The translations under genes and the position numbers were made by a program. A stretch of 64,000 nucleotides of DNA from Bettongia penicillata ogilbyi (taxonomy: Eukaryota; Chordata; Mammalia; Diprotodontia; Potoroidae): NCBI GenBank assembly GCA_023548195.1, contig JAJHZJ010000026.1, forward strand, positions 3,665,598-3,729,597. Direction: 5' to 3'. The notes under the pieces were generated by a model. It had not been told where the DNA came from, did not search any database, and was given only the letters and a program-made list of their open reading frames with translations. Positions within the stretch are counted from its first letter, which is position 1. Every line of letters begins with the position of its first letter. This document shows positions 35,071 through 47,081 of this stretch, piece by piece.

Positions 35071-35224
35071 TTGCAATTTTATATTGTTGAGAATGCTGGC
35101 TCATTTCTTTTCCCCTTTTTTGATAAAGGGCAGATCTTATGTTTTTCCCAACCAATCTCATTTAAAAAATTAATACAAAAAGATAAAGTCCTGTGACCTC
35201 AGGCCATTTCCTTTGAAAGAGATA

Positions 35225-35390
35225 AGTTGAAATTAGATTCATAGAATATTAGAGCTGGAGGAAACCTTAGAAAACGTCTAATTCATCCCCTGAATTTACA
35301 AATGAGAAAACTGAATTCTGAAGATATGAAGTGACAAGCTTGAAGTCACATAGCTCACAAGTTAATGATAGAGAGAGTTAAACCCATTTC
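35225..35390 (-). repeat. MIR/L3-tail-type SINE remnant
   Basis: TTCATAGAATATTAGAGCTGG precedes CAAATGAGAAAACTGAATTC and GTCACATAGCTCACAAGTTA, a common antisense composite in mammalian genomes. Confidence 0.6.
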
Positions 35391-35547
35391 ATTTTTCTGT
35401 TACATTGAAACAAAATTTACTATAAATATAAATTGAGGGGAGAAAGGCTCTCTTTCTATTTCCTTCTATGGATCATTGTTTGGGAGAAACAAATCATATT
35501 TGATTGATCAAAGTGATATTTGATTTTAGAATTAACACTTTGGTATA

Positions 35548-36118
35548 TGTGACGGCAATCAAATTAGGATCTTTTACTGTTTTTTGTTTTAGTATAACCA
35601 AGAAGTATAATGCCTTCATTTGAATGTGATTAAAGAAAATATTCCCCACCTATTGAGAGGCCTGCCCATTGAGGGAAGCTAAATTAGGGAAGTTATTTTA
35701 TAGGAGGGTCCCAAGTACCTTTTCTTTTTTCTATTGAAGCACTGAGTTAGAGGGTCACACCCTCTGATTCTGAAAAGTGTATAAATACTCTGAGGATGAA
35801 GTTTGACTTGGGGTCTTACTGACTGGGAGTGTTTCTTTGACCAGAGAAGACTCTGGGAAGCTAAGGAGGCCCCCTTTGAAATCCCAGATGTTGGTGCTTC
35901 CTTTTCTGGTAAAGACAGTTGGACCTATTTGATGATTTGTGATATGTGCATTGATTATGGTCAGACAGAAGAAGCCATGTTTATTGATCTTTTATTTCTC
36001 TGTATTTTGATTTTGATTTTCTGTGATACATATGTTTGATTAAAGGAGATTGTTAATTCCTCAAAGGTTGCCTTTCCTTTTATAAATGCAGATTTAAGAA
36101 CCTGTGATAGGCCTCCCT
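35548..36118 (+). mobile_element. Possible LTR-like block
   Basis: Contains TATAAATA at 35780-35787, a downstream GGGTCTTACTGACTGG segment and an ATTAAA signal near 36040. GTATA flanks the interval (35543-35547 and 36119-36123). The right end is not CA, so the boundaries and the LTR identity are weak. Confidence 0.3.
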
Positions 36119-36169
36119 GTATATGTTAGAGTTATGTTGTGGTTTTTTTTTTGTTTTGTTTTACACAAA

Positions 36170-36475
36170 TTAGAGAACTTTCAAAGTTAGAAGGGACCAG
36201 CATCATATAGTAATACAAAGTTAGACCACTTGAATTCACATCTCTGTTCTTAATAGTTACCCTTCCATTTCCCTTTTCTGGAGCTCTTCATCTGTAAAAC
36301 AACTGTATTAAATGACCTTTAAAGTTTCTTCCAGCTTACAAATCAATTAATCCAATTCCCATATTTTACAAATGAGGAAAATCAAGGTCTAGTGAAATGA
36401 TCCTAACTTCCTAAAGTTTACACAGAAAGTTGGGTTCACAGCTGAAACTAGAATGAAGGTCCCCAATCCTGGCCT
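36170..36475. repeat. Core-SINE inside an older MIR/L3-tail remnant
   Basis: AAAGTTAGAAGGGACCAG at the left and TTTTACAAATGAGGAAAATCA at the right look like halves of one antisense remnant. A plus-strand SINE (CATATAGTAATACAAAGTTAG to CATCTGTAAAACAACTGTAT) sits between them. Confidence 0.5.
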
Positions 36476-36889
36476 AGAATACTTTTGGAAACTTCATAAA
36501 TTGTCGAGATTTCTTGTGACATCTTTCTGAAAGCTTACTAACAGTGAAACTTTTCTATTTTCTCATAAAGTTACCCATACATATTGAACAAATTTATCAA
36601 ACATAAATTCTTCGCTGTACAAATTTCTAATATTTAAGTTGCATAAGAAAAAAAATGACAAATATAAAACCAGAAAGAAAAAAGAAATAAATGTCAATGA
36701 AAGTATATAGGAAATTTTCATTATACATTTTCATTTTCCCTATTTATTGAATCTATCTGAATGTATGATTTCCCTCTGCATCTTGAAAATATCTTAAAAT
36801 TTAATTGAATAATACCTTTTTTTTTTCTTGAACCCTTTATCTGGAAAAGTAAATGTGTGAATTTACTCTTCTGCTTCATTCACCATCCC
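36476..36889. other. Unassigned AT-rich stretch
   Basis: No gene or repeat recognised. Confidence 0.45.
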
Positions 36890-37080
36890 TGTAAGTTTCC
36901 AAACCAAAATAACCATTGGTATCTCTGACCAACCCTCTTTCACATGTGCTCTCTCCTTCTATTACAATGTAAACTCCTTGAAGGCAGAAATTATCTTCTT
37001 TTTTGTATTTTTATTTCTTTCCCTGGTGCTTAGAACAGTCTTTCACAAATAAGAAGTTCTTAACAAATTATTCTCCATTC
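36890..37080 (+). repeat. L2-type 3' tail
   Basis: ACAATGTAAACTCCTTGAAGG followed by CCCTGGTGCTTAGAACAGTC and a TTAACAAATT tail. Confidence 0.65.
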
Positions 37081-37735
37081 ATTCATACTTTGTTCTTTTT
37101 ACCTTGTTCCAAAGGGATAGAAAAGAAACTAACAAGTTTGCTTTCTAATTTTTTGCTCAAAGCAAAATGCCACTGAGACTGATTTTTCTCTCCCGGAAAA
37201 TATTTCTTTCCCATATTTGATTATTAAGAGGCAAGGAGGTATATTGGATAAATCTTTGGAGTTAAGACACACACAAGCTGTGTGAATGCAAGTAACAAAC
37301 TCCGTGCTATGTGAAAACTTTCTCATAACACATACGAATGATATATCCCTTTTCATCATGAAACACAGATTTGCCAACAGGGAGTCTGAAGGGAAAGCTT
37401 TAATGATGTCAATCAAAATACAACATAGAAAGCCCTTCTCTAGATAGGGCTTTTACTGATACACCAGGAGAGTTTTTAAAAATTCCTCTTGCCACTATTG
37501 TCCTACATTCTATAGTTACTATGGAGAATTCCTTGTCATGCAACATTGTGACTCTATAATTTGTCTCAAAAAAAAAAATATATATATATATATGCTAAAG
37601 GGGAGAATCACTGAATGTAGTGAGCCACTGTTTTCTTTCTTTGCTTTTTTCTTTCCTTTTTTCTTTCCTGCTTTTGTATGGGTCTATATCAATGTGGGGA
37701 ATAAATATTAAGGGAACTCCCTCCATGGATTTAGA
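37081..37735. other. Unassigned stretch
   Basis: No gene recognised. An A-run with (AT)n is at 37568-37593, and a CTTT-rich patch lies around 37635-37670. Confidence 0.45.
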
Positions 37736-38120
37736 TTGGCAACATGCTTTTATTTAGTAATCTTTGAAAAATGGCTGTAGTTATGACTTGTGCACGTTCA
37801 CACAGTTAGCATGGGTCTTGACTCCAAAGCTGGCGCTCTGTCCAACACACCTCCCTGCCTCTTAGTATTCAAATACAGGAAAAATCAGAAAGACATCATA
37901 TTTTCTGGGAAAGAAAACCATGCCTTGCTCAGCAGCATTTTGCTACCAACAATGCAGTAGATCTTGAAACGGAAGTTGAAGGTTAGTTCCACCTCTTTTG
38001 ATACGTGTGACCTTGGGCAAGTTACTTACTTCCTGAGTCCATTTCCTTATCTGTAAAGTGCCAATAAGAATACATGCACAGCTTACTTCATATCATTGAC
38101 ATGAAGAAAACAGCTTGGAA
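37736..38120. repeat. MIR remnant (antisense) followed by a core-SINE (sense)
   Basis: 37780-37865 reads GTTCACACAGTTAGCATGGG then GGCGCTCTGTCCAACACACC, an antisense MIR. 37975-38080 reads GTGTGACCTTGGGCAAGTTA then TTATCTGTAAAGTG, a sense MIR. Confidence 0.65.
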
Positions 38121-39199
38121 ACTGTTTCCTTGGAGAAAATAATTACATGATCAAAGAGGGAAGGAATGAACAGAATTTACTTAGATTTTCAAAATATCCT
38201 TGAGAATGTTTTACCTAAATTCTACTACTAAAAGTATTATTAATGAGATTGTAGGGCAAATAATATCACTGAATAGTCCTAGGGTGGACTAAACAGAGTA
38301 GAAAAACATCATTTCTTTGGATGAAAGGGGAAAAAACAATGGGATCCTTTTAGATGTTGGCATTTATCTTATTTAGTATTTTTTAAGTGATCAGGAAGAT
38401 GAACTTTACAAAGGAAATCTCAAGTGTGCAAATGACTACAAACTATTAAATTTAAATTTAAGCCAAGCTTGTGGATTTAAATTACGGGAAAAACTCATAA
38501 GGCAAGGGAATTTTTGCACCAAAATGGCCGATGAACTACAGTGTGAGCTAAAAATAATTTTAAAAATACTGAACTTAAGATCCTAGCCACTTTCAGTTTG
38601 GACAAAAAAAAAAATAAAAACAAAACTATGAGTGCTGAGACTGAGTTTGACAATAAATGAATCAAAAAATCTAAGAATAAAACTTCTTAATTTCAGAGTA
38701 TCACTACTAGTTTTGATAAATTCCATTGACAGGAATGGAGTCAATGTATATGCAAGTTTGAGCAAAAGATGAAACTAATTGTCATAAAACAATTTTTCCA
38801 ACTTGGCTTTATTATTACCACTTGCTTAAGGTAAAAAAATCATATAATAGTTAGAGCTTGCAGAATTTAGTGAAAGCATCAAACTAGCTGAGGTGATTAA
38901 CTGGTTAGTAACAAAAGAATTTCTGGCTCAACTTTAGGATTTCTTTTTAAAATGAACATTTTTATATGACTAGCTATAGCTCTGGTGTTAATGGTTAGTC
39001 CACAAATTCCGTATATTTCCCATGTTTCACTGACTAGTTTATTATTTAACCTAGTATTGTAGTGGTGGTAATATTAGAGCTGGTGGTGGTAGTACTAGTA
39101 TTAATAAGAGCTAAGCTCCAAGTGAAGGAGTCCTAAAGATATGTTTCAGAGTTGATTTCATCTTAAAAAATGATGAGTTTCTGGAGATTATGAAATCTA
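38121..39199. other. Unassigned AT-rich stretch
   Basis: No gene or repeat recognised. Confidence 0.5.
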
Positions 39200-39560
39200 G
39201 GAGAGCACTGATTCATTCATCCATGCTTTCATCTTATGCCTTGAATACTCTCCTTTAAGACCTACCCCAACTGACCTGATTGACTTTTTTCAAAACAGTT
39301 CAGGTCCAACCTTCTGCAGGAAACCTTCATCTTCTCTCCTCCTTTCTCCTTCCTTCCTCTATCTTGTAGTTCCTTCCCTCTGAAATTATTTTCATTCTAA
39401 CTCTATAGATATCTTGTATATATAGAGTTCTTTTATCTACCCCATTAGAATGTGAAATCCTTGAGAAAAGAGAATTTTTTTTCTTTTAGCTTTTTTGTAT
39501 GCATAGTGCTTAGCATAATGCTGAGAAAATAGTGGGCACTTAATAGCTTATGACTGAACG
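39200..39560 (+). repeat. L2 3' end
   Basis: AAGACCTACCCCAACTGACC, AACCTTCATCTTCTCTCC, ATTAGAATGTGAAATCCTTGA and ATAGTGCTTAGCATAATGC give the L2 order on the plus strand. Confidence 0.7.
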
Positions 39561-39714
39561 CAATACCTAACTAGCAATGAATATAGTGTAGCCACTGTCA
39601 ACGTAAGTCAAATGGACAATTATGTGAAATCAAATACAGTACAGTGTCATAGAAGTAGTATCTACAAGTGTTTTCCCATAACATGGTTTAGACACACCCC
39701 ATTTCCTTCCTTCT

Positions 39715-40023
39715 TGTGATAGGTATTAGTTTTCTGCAAAAATGGTCCCTAATAAGTCCCTGTTACCAGAAGCTGCTTGGTGACCCTGAGAGTATAAAAC
39801 ATTCTGCCCATATGTAGTCAGGGCATCTCTGATTTGGTGAATTTTTTGACCAGATTATTTTTTCCATAAGGAGATGGGGGAATAAGGGGGGAAAGGGCTG
39901 TGTCTGGGGAACCTGAATGGCACAGTATCCTTGGTTCATATCCTTGGTGCAATGAAACGAAATAAAGCTACTTTGTAAACTGTATAATGATCTATGAGTG
40001 TCTCATTTCATTGCAACATCACA
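39715..40023 (+). mobile_element. Possible LTR
   Basis: Starts TGTGATAGG and ends CATCACA, so the ends are inverted (TGTGAT/ATCACA). Contains GTATAAAA near 39790 and AAATAAAG near 39960, with about 60 bases after the poly(A) signal, as in the R-U5 part of an LTR. The stretch before the TATA box is short and no target duplication was found. Confidence 0.4.
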
Positions 40024-40805
40024 CCTGAATCAAGAGATTGCTAGCATTAGAGGTCATTCTCACAAAAAGAAAAGTAAAAATTCCTATAATCCAGTGTCAC
40101 TAATGGCAACAAAATTGGAAGCAAATTTTGATACTTTTCATTAAAACTTTCAGGTCTTTTTATATCTGTAGTAGTCATATCCAAAGAAGTCCCCAGGACT
40201 TCATTTGCCATGATACTTAGAACTCATAGTATTGCTTATTGGAAAAAGCTCCTCAGATCACATTTCCTAGACATATATTGTAATCTAGAAAAAATTTCAA
40301 GACAAATCTATAGACAATAGGAAGTCAAAAGCTAAGTCAAAATGCTAGATAATACTTATAAGGTAGTAGCAATAAAGATGGAATTTAATACTGTCCTCTA
40401 CCTTCTAAGGCAAGAAGCACTTATATCTATTACCCTCAGAACCAGAAATGAAGGCAGGGCTGAGCCTCAGGTAAGATGAACATAGCTCCCTGTCTAGAAA
40501 ACACCATTGTAAAAATGGAGATTTCTTTTCCTTCTCACCAGTAGAACTTAGATGATCACTCATGGCACCTACTGGCTACTTTCTGGCATTGGGGTTTACT
40601 TTTTCTTCTCCCAGTTCCTAAAATATTATTTGTATTCAATCCCAAATCAGTCACTATTCATTAGTCTAATTCTATAATCATCTGTTTAGCAGTTTCTTTG
40701 AATTGTGAGGATTAAATGGTGACTTTTTTTTTAGGAAAACAAGAGTAATCCAATCTTGATATATTTCAATTTTTAGCTGACTTATATGGCTAAACAACTA
40801 CTTGT
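40024..40805. other. Unassigned stretch
   Basis: No gene or confident repeat recognised. Confidence 0.45.
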
Positions 40806-40910
40806 GTGCTCATTTAGTCTCAGCACTTGTATTAAAAGAAACAATTCAGAAATTAGCATGGCCCTGGCTCAAGAATGCCAAACCATTTATTTTGAGCAGC
40901 CCACATTTTT
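40806..40910 (+). pseudogene. RNU6: U6 snRNA pseudogene
   Basis: About 105 bases collinear with U6 spliceosomal RNA. It starts GTGCTC with AGCAC shortly after. The invariant central block reads AGAAATTAGCATGGCCCTGG, followed by CTCAAGAATGCCA, and it ends GCCCACATTTTT where U6 ends with CAT and a U-run. Several substitutions disrupt the 5' stem-loop and the ACAGAGA box, so it is a dead retrocopy. No Pol III promoter elements (PSE, TATA at -25) were seen upstream. Confidence 0.85.
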
Positions 40911-41071
40911 TTATTATACTTATTTGTTATAAGGGAGAATATCTATGAAGGTGGGACAGGGAGTTGTTGAGTGGTGATGGTTGTATAAGAAAGAAAAAAG
41001 AAGGAAAAGATAATGGTTTGATGTCTGACCCCTAATATAAGTGGTGGTTTATGAATGTTCCATTATTCTAT

Positions 41072-41080
41072 ATTTTAGGG
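41072..41080. repeat. Left target-site duplication of RTE copy B
   Basis: ATTTTAGGG, identical to 45181-45189. Confidence 0.8.
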
Positions 41081-44000
41081 GTGCAAAGTATGTTCAGGGA
41101 GGACCGGTACCTTTGGTATGGTGGCTGCCAAGCACTTTTCAGGGCTCTTTCTACCCTTGGTAGAAAAGACCTACCCTTCACTTGTTCTGCCTAACTCTCA
41201 CCTATGGCTCCAAGAAGTTGCAGCATGTGCAGTGGCCACACCCTGATAAACCATTTGGCAGATGGGCCAAATGAGATTGAGGATAACCAAGAGTTCTCAA
41301 ATCCATTGGTGAATTAGGGGGCTGTCTACCTCAAGTATGTGAAGACTTTACCTGGTGGAATGGGTGGATGAGAAAAATTTGTTCCAACATCCATGAAGGT
41401 AGATGAAGCAAGTGATGTAGAGCATTTAGAACTTGGTTAGACACCTAAGATGCCAAGGTCATCCACTGCATCCTGAGCCATCCCAGCCATATTGACTCTG
41501 TCCTGCCACTGTACTATGATGACTCTGGAGGAAAGATTGAGGCTGACAACTTCATGCAACTCTGACTCACTTAAATCCAATTTACTCACTTAAATCCAGT
41601 TTACGCATGAATTAAAAAACATCACCCATACCATTTCACTATTATGCCTCAAAGTCCTGTGGCAACAGGCAAGTGATAAAGCAGCAGATGCGGATACGCT
41701 GGGAGCTGTAATCACAATTCTACACACAGGCAACCCAGACCATAGGGTCGTTTCTCAATGGAAGCAACAGGGGGACTCAGCAGCCCCCTGGGTGTCTGAG
41801 CAGCCTTTTAAAGATTATGCTGCTTACCTCCTGATGTGAGGAAGGGGTTAGAAAAGGTGCGCTAAACATTGCCTGCTTACCCAACCCTGGTCTGATTACC
41901 AGAGCAGGTGGGGAGTCCCACTATGTGGTCGAAACACACAAAAAAATGTACAAAACATCAGCAAAGATGATTCCACTTACCATGGTCACATGGAACATGC
42001 GCACACTGTAAAATCCAGTAGACCTGAAAGAAGGTCTTTTATTGCAAAAGAATTCAACTGGTATCACATCCAAATATCAGCCTTGAGTGAAACAAGGTTG
42101 GAAAATGAAGGCCAGCTTACTGAACTTGGAGCTGGATATACCGTTTTTCTGGAGGGGACGCAGTGAAGTGGAGTGCCATGAAGCTGGTGTGGGTTTTGCA
42201 ATGAAAACTAATCTAATCAGCAAGCTTGTATGCCTGCCAAAAGAGTGAATGACAGGTTCATGACAAAGCAATTGCTACTCACAGGAAAACGACATGCCAC
42301 CATCATCAGTGCCTGTGCTCCCACCATGACAAACCCTGATGAAGTCAAATAAAAATTTTATGAAGACCTAGAGACCTTTATCATCAATGTGCCAAAAGAG
42401 GACAAGCTTATCATTCTGGGTGACTTTAATGCTAGAGTAGGTTCAGACTACCAGACTTGGCAAGGAGTCCTAGGGAGAAATGGAATTGGAAACACCAACA
42501 GCAATGGCCATTTACTACTGAAGACTTGTGTATCACATGACCTTCTCACATCACCCACACTGTTTTCCATTTACCTAAACGCAATAAAACTTCATGGATG
42601 CAGCCTGGCAGCAAACACTGGCATCTAAAAGACTATGTGATTTTAAGGAGAAGAGACAGACAAGATGTGAGAATGACAAGGCAATGTGTGGTGCAGAGTG
42701 CTGGACTGATCATAGACTTATCCTTTCCAAGATAAATATTCACATTCATCAAAAGTGCTACCCCCAAGGAAAAATGACTACCAGAAGAATTAATGTCAAC
42801 AAATTAGAGTTCTTCTCTGAGTGTGAACAGTTTGTTTCTAACTTGGAAGGAAAGTTGAGCCAACACACAGTTGTCAACAGTGGAGCAGAAAAGGAGTGAG
42901 CAGCTTTCAGGGATTTGGTGTACAACACTGCATTTGCTCATCTGGGTCAGAAAACTCAGAAACACCAAGAATGATTTGATGAAAATGATGGAGAAATTCA
43001 GAAGCTGCTGAATAAAAAATGATTTTCCAGCAGGATAGTTCATTCACCTCTAAGAAGGCAGCATTTAATTCCATCAAAAGCAACGTACAAGCAAAATTAG
43101 AGAGATGCAGGAATCCTGGCTCAGTGAGAAGGCAGATGAAATTTTATGCTGATAGTAACAATCCAAAGCTTTTTTATGATTTCCTGAAAGGTACTTATGG
43201 ACCAAAAACTTATAGTGCTTCACAACTACTCAGTGCTGATGGAGCCACATTGATTAGTGATAAGGACATGATCTTAGAGAGATGGGCTGAACACTTCCAT
43301 AGTGTTGTCAATAGACCATCATCAATCAATGCTGAGGCCATTGACTGTTTACCTCAGGTTGAAGTCAATCCCTCCTTAGCTGAACTTTCAACTGAAGAAG
43401 AGTTTTGAGGGCCATTAGGCTCCTCTCATGTGGCAAAGCACCTGGTACTGATTCTATTCCAGCTGAGATTTACAAGATAGGGGGAACATTGTTCAGACAA
43501 AAGCTGACTGAAATTTTCCAGGTTATATGGCAAGGGGAGGTTATCCCACAGGAGTTCAAGGATGCCTCCACTGTCCATCTTTATAGGGGTAAAGGGAATA
43601 GATTGTCCTGCGACAATCACAGGGGGATCTCTCTCTTACTCACTGCTGGCAAAATTCTTGCTAGAGTCCTCCTTAGTAGACTGATCCTGTACCTGGAGAT
43701 GAGCATAAACCTGAGAGCCAGTGTGGCTTCAGAAAGGGCCAAAGAATAGTCAACATGGTGTTTGCTTTCTGACAACTTCAGGAGAAATTTCAGTAGCAGA
43801 ACAGAGGTCTGTACACAACGTTTGTGGATCTGACCAAGGTCTTTGACACTGTTAGTCATGAGGGCTTTTGGAAAATTATGTCAAAATTTAGTTGCCCAGA
43901 GAAGTTCCTCAATATTGTATGTCAATTTCATGATGGCATGTTTGCCTGAGTTCTGGATAATGGACAAAGCTCTCATGCCTTCCCAGTCACCAATGCAGTG

Positions 44001-45180
44001 AAACAGGTCTGTGTGCTTGCTCCCATGCTTTTTAGCATGATGTTTTCAGCCATGCTGACAAATGCTTTCAGTGAGGATGAACATGGCATCAAGATCAATT
44101 GCCATACTGATAGTAAGTTCTTCAATTTGAAAAGGTTACAAACCAAGACCAAAGTGGAGGGACTATTGGTGCATGATTTTCTGTTTGCATATGGTTGTGT
44201 ACTCACTGCAGCCTCTGAAGCTGAGATGCAACAAAGTATGGATCACTTGTCTGCTGTCTGTGCTAATTTTGGCCTAATCATTAATACTAAGAAAAAACAG
44301 GTGCTCCATCAGCCACCACCACACCATCCATACGTGGAACCATTGGTTACAACAAATGGAGAAGTTTTGAATGCTGTGGATAAGTTCACTTACCTTGGTA
44401 GTGTACTTTTCAGGGATGTACATGTTGACAATGAGGTAGATGCATTCATTGCCAGAAGTAGCTCAGTTTTTGGGAGGCTCCAAAGAAAGGTCTGGGAGAG
44501 AAGAGGTATTAGATTCACTACCAAACTGAAGGTCTACAGAACCGTTGTGCTGACCTCATTGTTATATTCTTGTGAAACATGGACAATCTACCAGCACCAT
44601 GATAGGAAACTGAATTGCTTCCATTTGAACTGTCTTAGGAAGATTCTGAGGATTACCTGGCATGATAAGGTACCAGACACTGAAGTCCTTACTCAAACTG
44701 AACTGCCAAGTATTCAAACAATGCTTCAGAGAGTGCAACTCTGATGGACTGGTCACGTTGTTCGAATGCAAAATGTACGCTTGCCAAAAAGACTATTTTA
44801 TGGATCACTTGCATGGGGCAAGTGATCATATGGTGGTCAGAAGCAATACAAGGATACTCTCAAGGTCTCTCCCAAGAACTTTGGATTTGACTGTGCAACA
44901 TGGTAGACACTGGCACAGGACTGCTCAGCATGGTGTGCCCACATAAGAAAAGGTGCTGTGCTCTTTGAGCAAAGCAGAATTGAAACAGCATAAAGTAAAT
45001 GCAGGGTGCTCAGTTTTGGGATATCCACCCCAAATATTCAAATGGACTATCTCGGCCCAACCTGTGGTAGAGCATTCCGAGCTCATATTGGTCTGATCAA
45101 CTGCAGTTGGACACACTGAAATTTCACTTTACAATGGCAATGTCATTTTGGTCCTTTTCAAAGATGAAGGACAAACAACC
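41081..45180 (+). mobile_element. RTE-clade LINE copy B, full length
   Basis: A 4.1-kb element from GTGCAAAGTATG to GATGAAGGACAAACAACC, flanked by the 9-bp direct repeat ATTTTAGGG. The 5' UTR (41081-41966) is also present reversed in copy A. It encodes endonuclease and reverse transcriptase in one broken frame and ends in an AC-rich tail without a long poly(A), as in RTE/BovB-like elements. Confidence 0.9.
41967..44945 (+). pseudogene. RTE ORF (endonuclease + reverse transcriptase), copy B, broken
   Basis: The ATG at 41967 corresponds to the start of copy A (TWNMRTL region). The endonuclease N-terminus has stops. The core at 42389-42628 is well kept: IILGDFNARVGSDYQTWQG then GNTNSNGHLLLKTC. 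A linker with WTDHRLILSKI (about 42710) and the region to 43408, which copy A lacks, follow. Reverse transcriptase runs in 43405-43749 (GTDSIPAEIYK, RGKGNRLSCDNHRGISLL), the motif A region near 43822 (FVDLTKVFDTV) and 43998-44744. Motif C there reads FAYG in place of FADD, losing both catalytic aspartates. The C-terminal domain (YSCETWTIY, LNCLRKILRI) reaches about 44945. Not functional. Confidence 0.85.
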
Positions 45181-45189
45181 ATTTTAGGG
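45181..45189. repeat. Right target-site duplication of RTE copy B
   Basis: ATTTTAGGG, partner of 41072-41080. Confidence 0.8.
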
Positions 45190-45540
45190 TTCTGAGACTT
45201 CCTGTTGCTGCCTTAGAGAAGTTATTGGCACACAGAATATAGTTTACAGTGATAAGGGAAGGGAAAAACAGGGGATTACAAAATAGGACTCCAGTCAAAA
45301 GCCTACCTCACACTCAATATACATCTACTACTTACAAAAAAAAATGAGCTAATTGATTAATAAATCCCTAAGTATGAAATGACTGCCCAGCATGTGTTCA
45401 ACATTGTACATAGATCTGTAAGAGGTACAGAATTAGAAGAAATGACTTCTGACTTCAAGCTTTGTACATTTTGTTGGGGAATAAAAGCTAACATGTAACT
45501 AACAAAAAGTCAAGGTACTGATATGAAACTAAAGGATAAG
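45190..45540. other. Unassigned stretch
   Basis: No gene or repeat recognised. Confidence 0.45.
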
Positions 45541-45905
45541 TTATGTAGTCTTCTTCCTATCTCTCATACAGGACTCTGAATCTTTTTACTGTCTCTCCAA
45601 AGGCCTAGAAAGTACTTCCTCTCCTTACTTCTATTGCTCAGAATCCCTACTTCCCTTCTAAGTTCGGTTCAAGCTCTACCTTCTTTATGAGACCTTTCCT
45701 GATTCCCCTGAACTGCCGGTACCCCACTCCATCCACTATCGTGCTTCCATTTTACACATTACTACATGAGCAAAAGCTTTCTCTCTTGCCCAGTCTATAA
45801 ACTCTTTGAGAACAGTGACTATTTTCACTTGTCTTTGTTTACTCACTACTTCCTACAGTGCCTGGCACATAGTAGGTATTTAGTAAGTCCTTGTTAATTG
45901 ACAGA
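45541..45905 (+). repeat. L2 3' end
   Basis: TTCAAGCTCTACCTTCTTTAT, GAGACCTTTCCTGATTCCCC, TATAAACTCTTTGAGAACAG and GTGCCTGGCACATAGTAGG. A well-kept L2 tail. Confidence 0.8.
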
Positions 45906-46389
45906 TTCATTACAGATTGTTAATAATGAAGCAAAGAGAACTGTGCCCATTGCTGAGGTATTTAGGGAAAGTTTCACAAAGAAAGGAAATAGAAATTAAG
46001 TCTCAAAGAAAAGCCTAGATCAATAGAGATGGGAGGGCAGATTTCCTTATCTAAAAAATAAAGCAAGAAGAAGACCTCAAAATACAGCCTAGATCTATGA
46101 TTCTGTAGAATTAAAAAATATACATACCTTAAGTTTGGGAAATCATGTACAATGGTATATGGAGCTGGTATATTCATTAAGAAGATGGCACTGAGAAGAT
46201 CAAATTGACTCTTGTTGGAAATAAGGTTGTAGCAGCCTACCATTTCCTTAACCAGAAGATATCACTAAAAGAGGAAGAGAAAAAAGGAAGCATTTATTTT
46301 TCAGAAATAAACAAACTTTAATAATTAAGTTAATAAAATAGGTAATAATAAATTTAAAATAATTAATTTAACAAATTATAAACCTGCTT
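45906..46389. other. Unassigned stretch
   Basis: No gene or repeat recognised. AT-rich at 46310-46380. Confidence 0.45.
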
Positions 46390-46620
46390 ATTTGTGTGTC
46401 AGGTATTGTGCTAAGTGCTTTACAATTATTATCTCATATGATCTTCAGCAAAAACCCTGGGAATTGGGTAAATAAAATTATCCTTATCTTACAGATGGAG
46501 CAGCTGAGGAAATGGAGGTTAAGTGACTTGCCTAGTGTTACACAACTACTAAATATTTTAGGCCAAATTTGAACTCATGTTCTTGACTATGGGCCCAGCT
46601 CTGCCACCTAGGTGCACTCT
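46390..46620 (-). repeat. MIR, near full length, antisense
   Basis: GTGCTAAGTGCTTTACAATT, TTATCTTACAGATGGAGCAG, AAGTGACTTGCCTAGTGTTA, then CAGCTCTGCCACCTAGGTGC. Complete MIR order in reverse. Confidence 0.85.
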
Positions 46621-46711
46621 CTGAATACTTTCAGAATTAGATCCAAAGACTACTCTTAACTAAGAAAATACAGGGCAAAAAGCATCAGGCATAGGATGGG
46701 ACACATTTAGG

Positions 46712-47081
46712 TGTGCCTATTTTTACCTGTTAGTGATCATAAGCATTCACATGGGCTGGGTGCATGTGGTTAGCAAGTATAGTCCAAAGATCCTGCTTTG
46801 CATTCTAACTGGAAAAATGGCAGTGATAGTGAGGGCAGATGTTATAGAAAAGGGATTGTTTGTTCACCAGCCTTCGGAGTATGACTGCCTTCCATGGGAG
46901 AATGTACCTCCATTCAGGGTACAAGTACAGGTAGCTAGGCTGATAGGTTCTGATTACTTTGTGTTTTTGTTTTTTCTTTTTCATCCCTTTATGAGCCTCT
47001 CAGTCTTCTGTACCTCATAAATTTTCTGTGCAATGAAATAAATGTTGTCCCACTTTATATCCGTGTAATATCTGTAAAACA
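46712..47081 (+). mobile_element. Solo LTR, 370 bp, with 6-bp duplication
   Basis: Starts TGTGCC and ends AAAACA. It is flanked by TTTAGG at 46706-46711 and 47082-47087. The flanks agree over ACATTTAGG if the terminal ACA of the LTR is included. An AATAAA signal is at about 47037, some 45 bases from the 3' end. A 6-bp duplication is usual for class II (ERVK-like) retroviruses. No coding region remains; identity with a named family could not be checked. Confidence 0.6.

Noticed and set aside
35803..36039. 78-codon ORF after a TATA box as a gene
   Set aside because: No family motifs; the context fits an LTR-like block better, and no splice pattern is evident.
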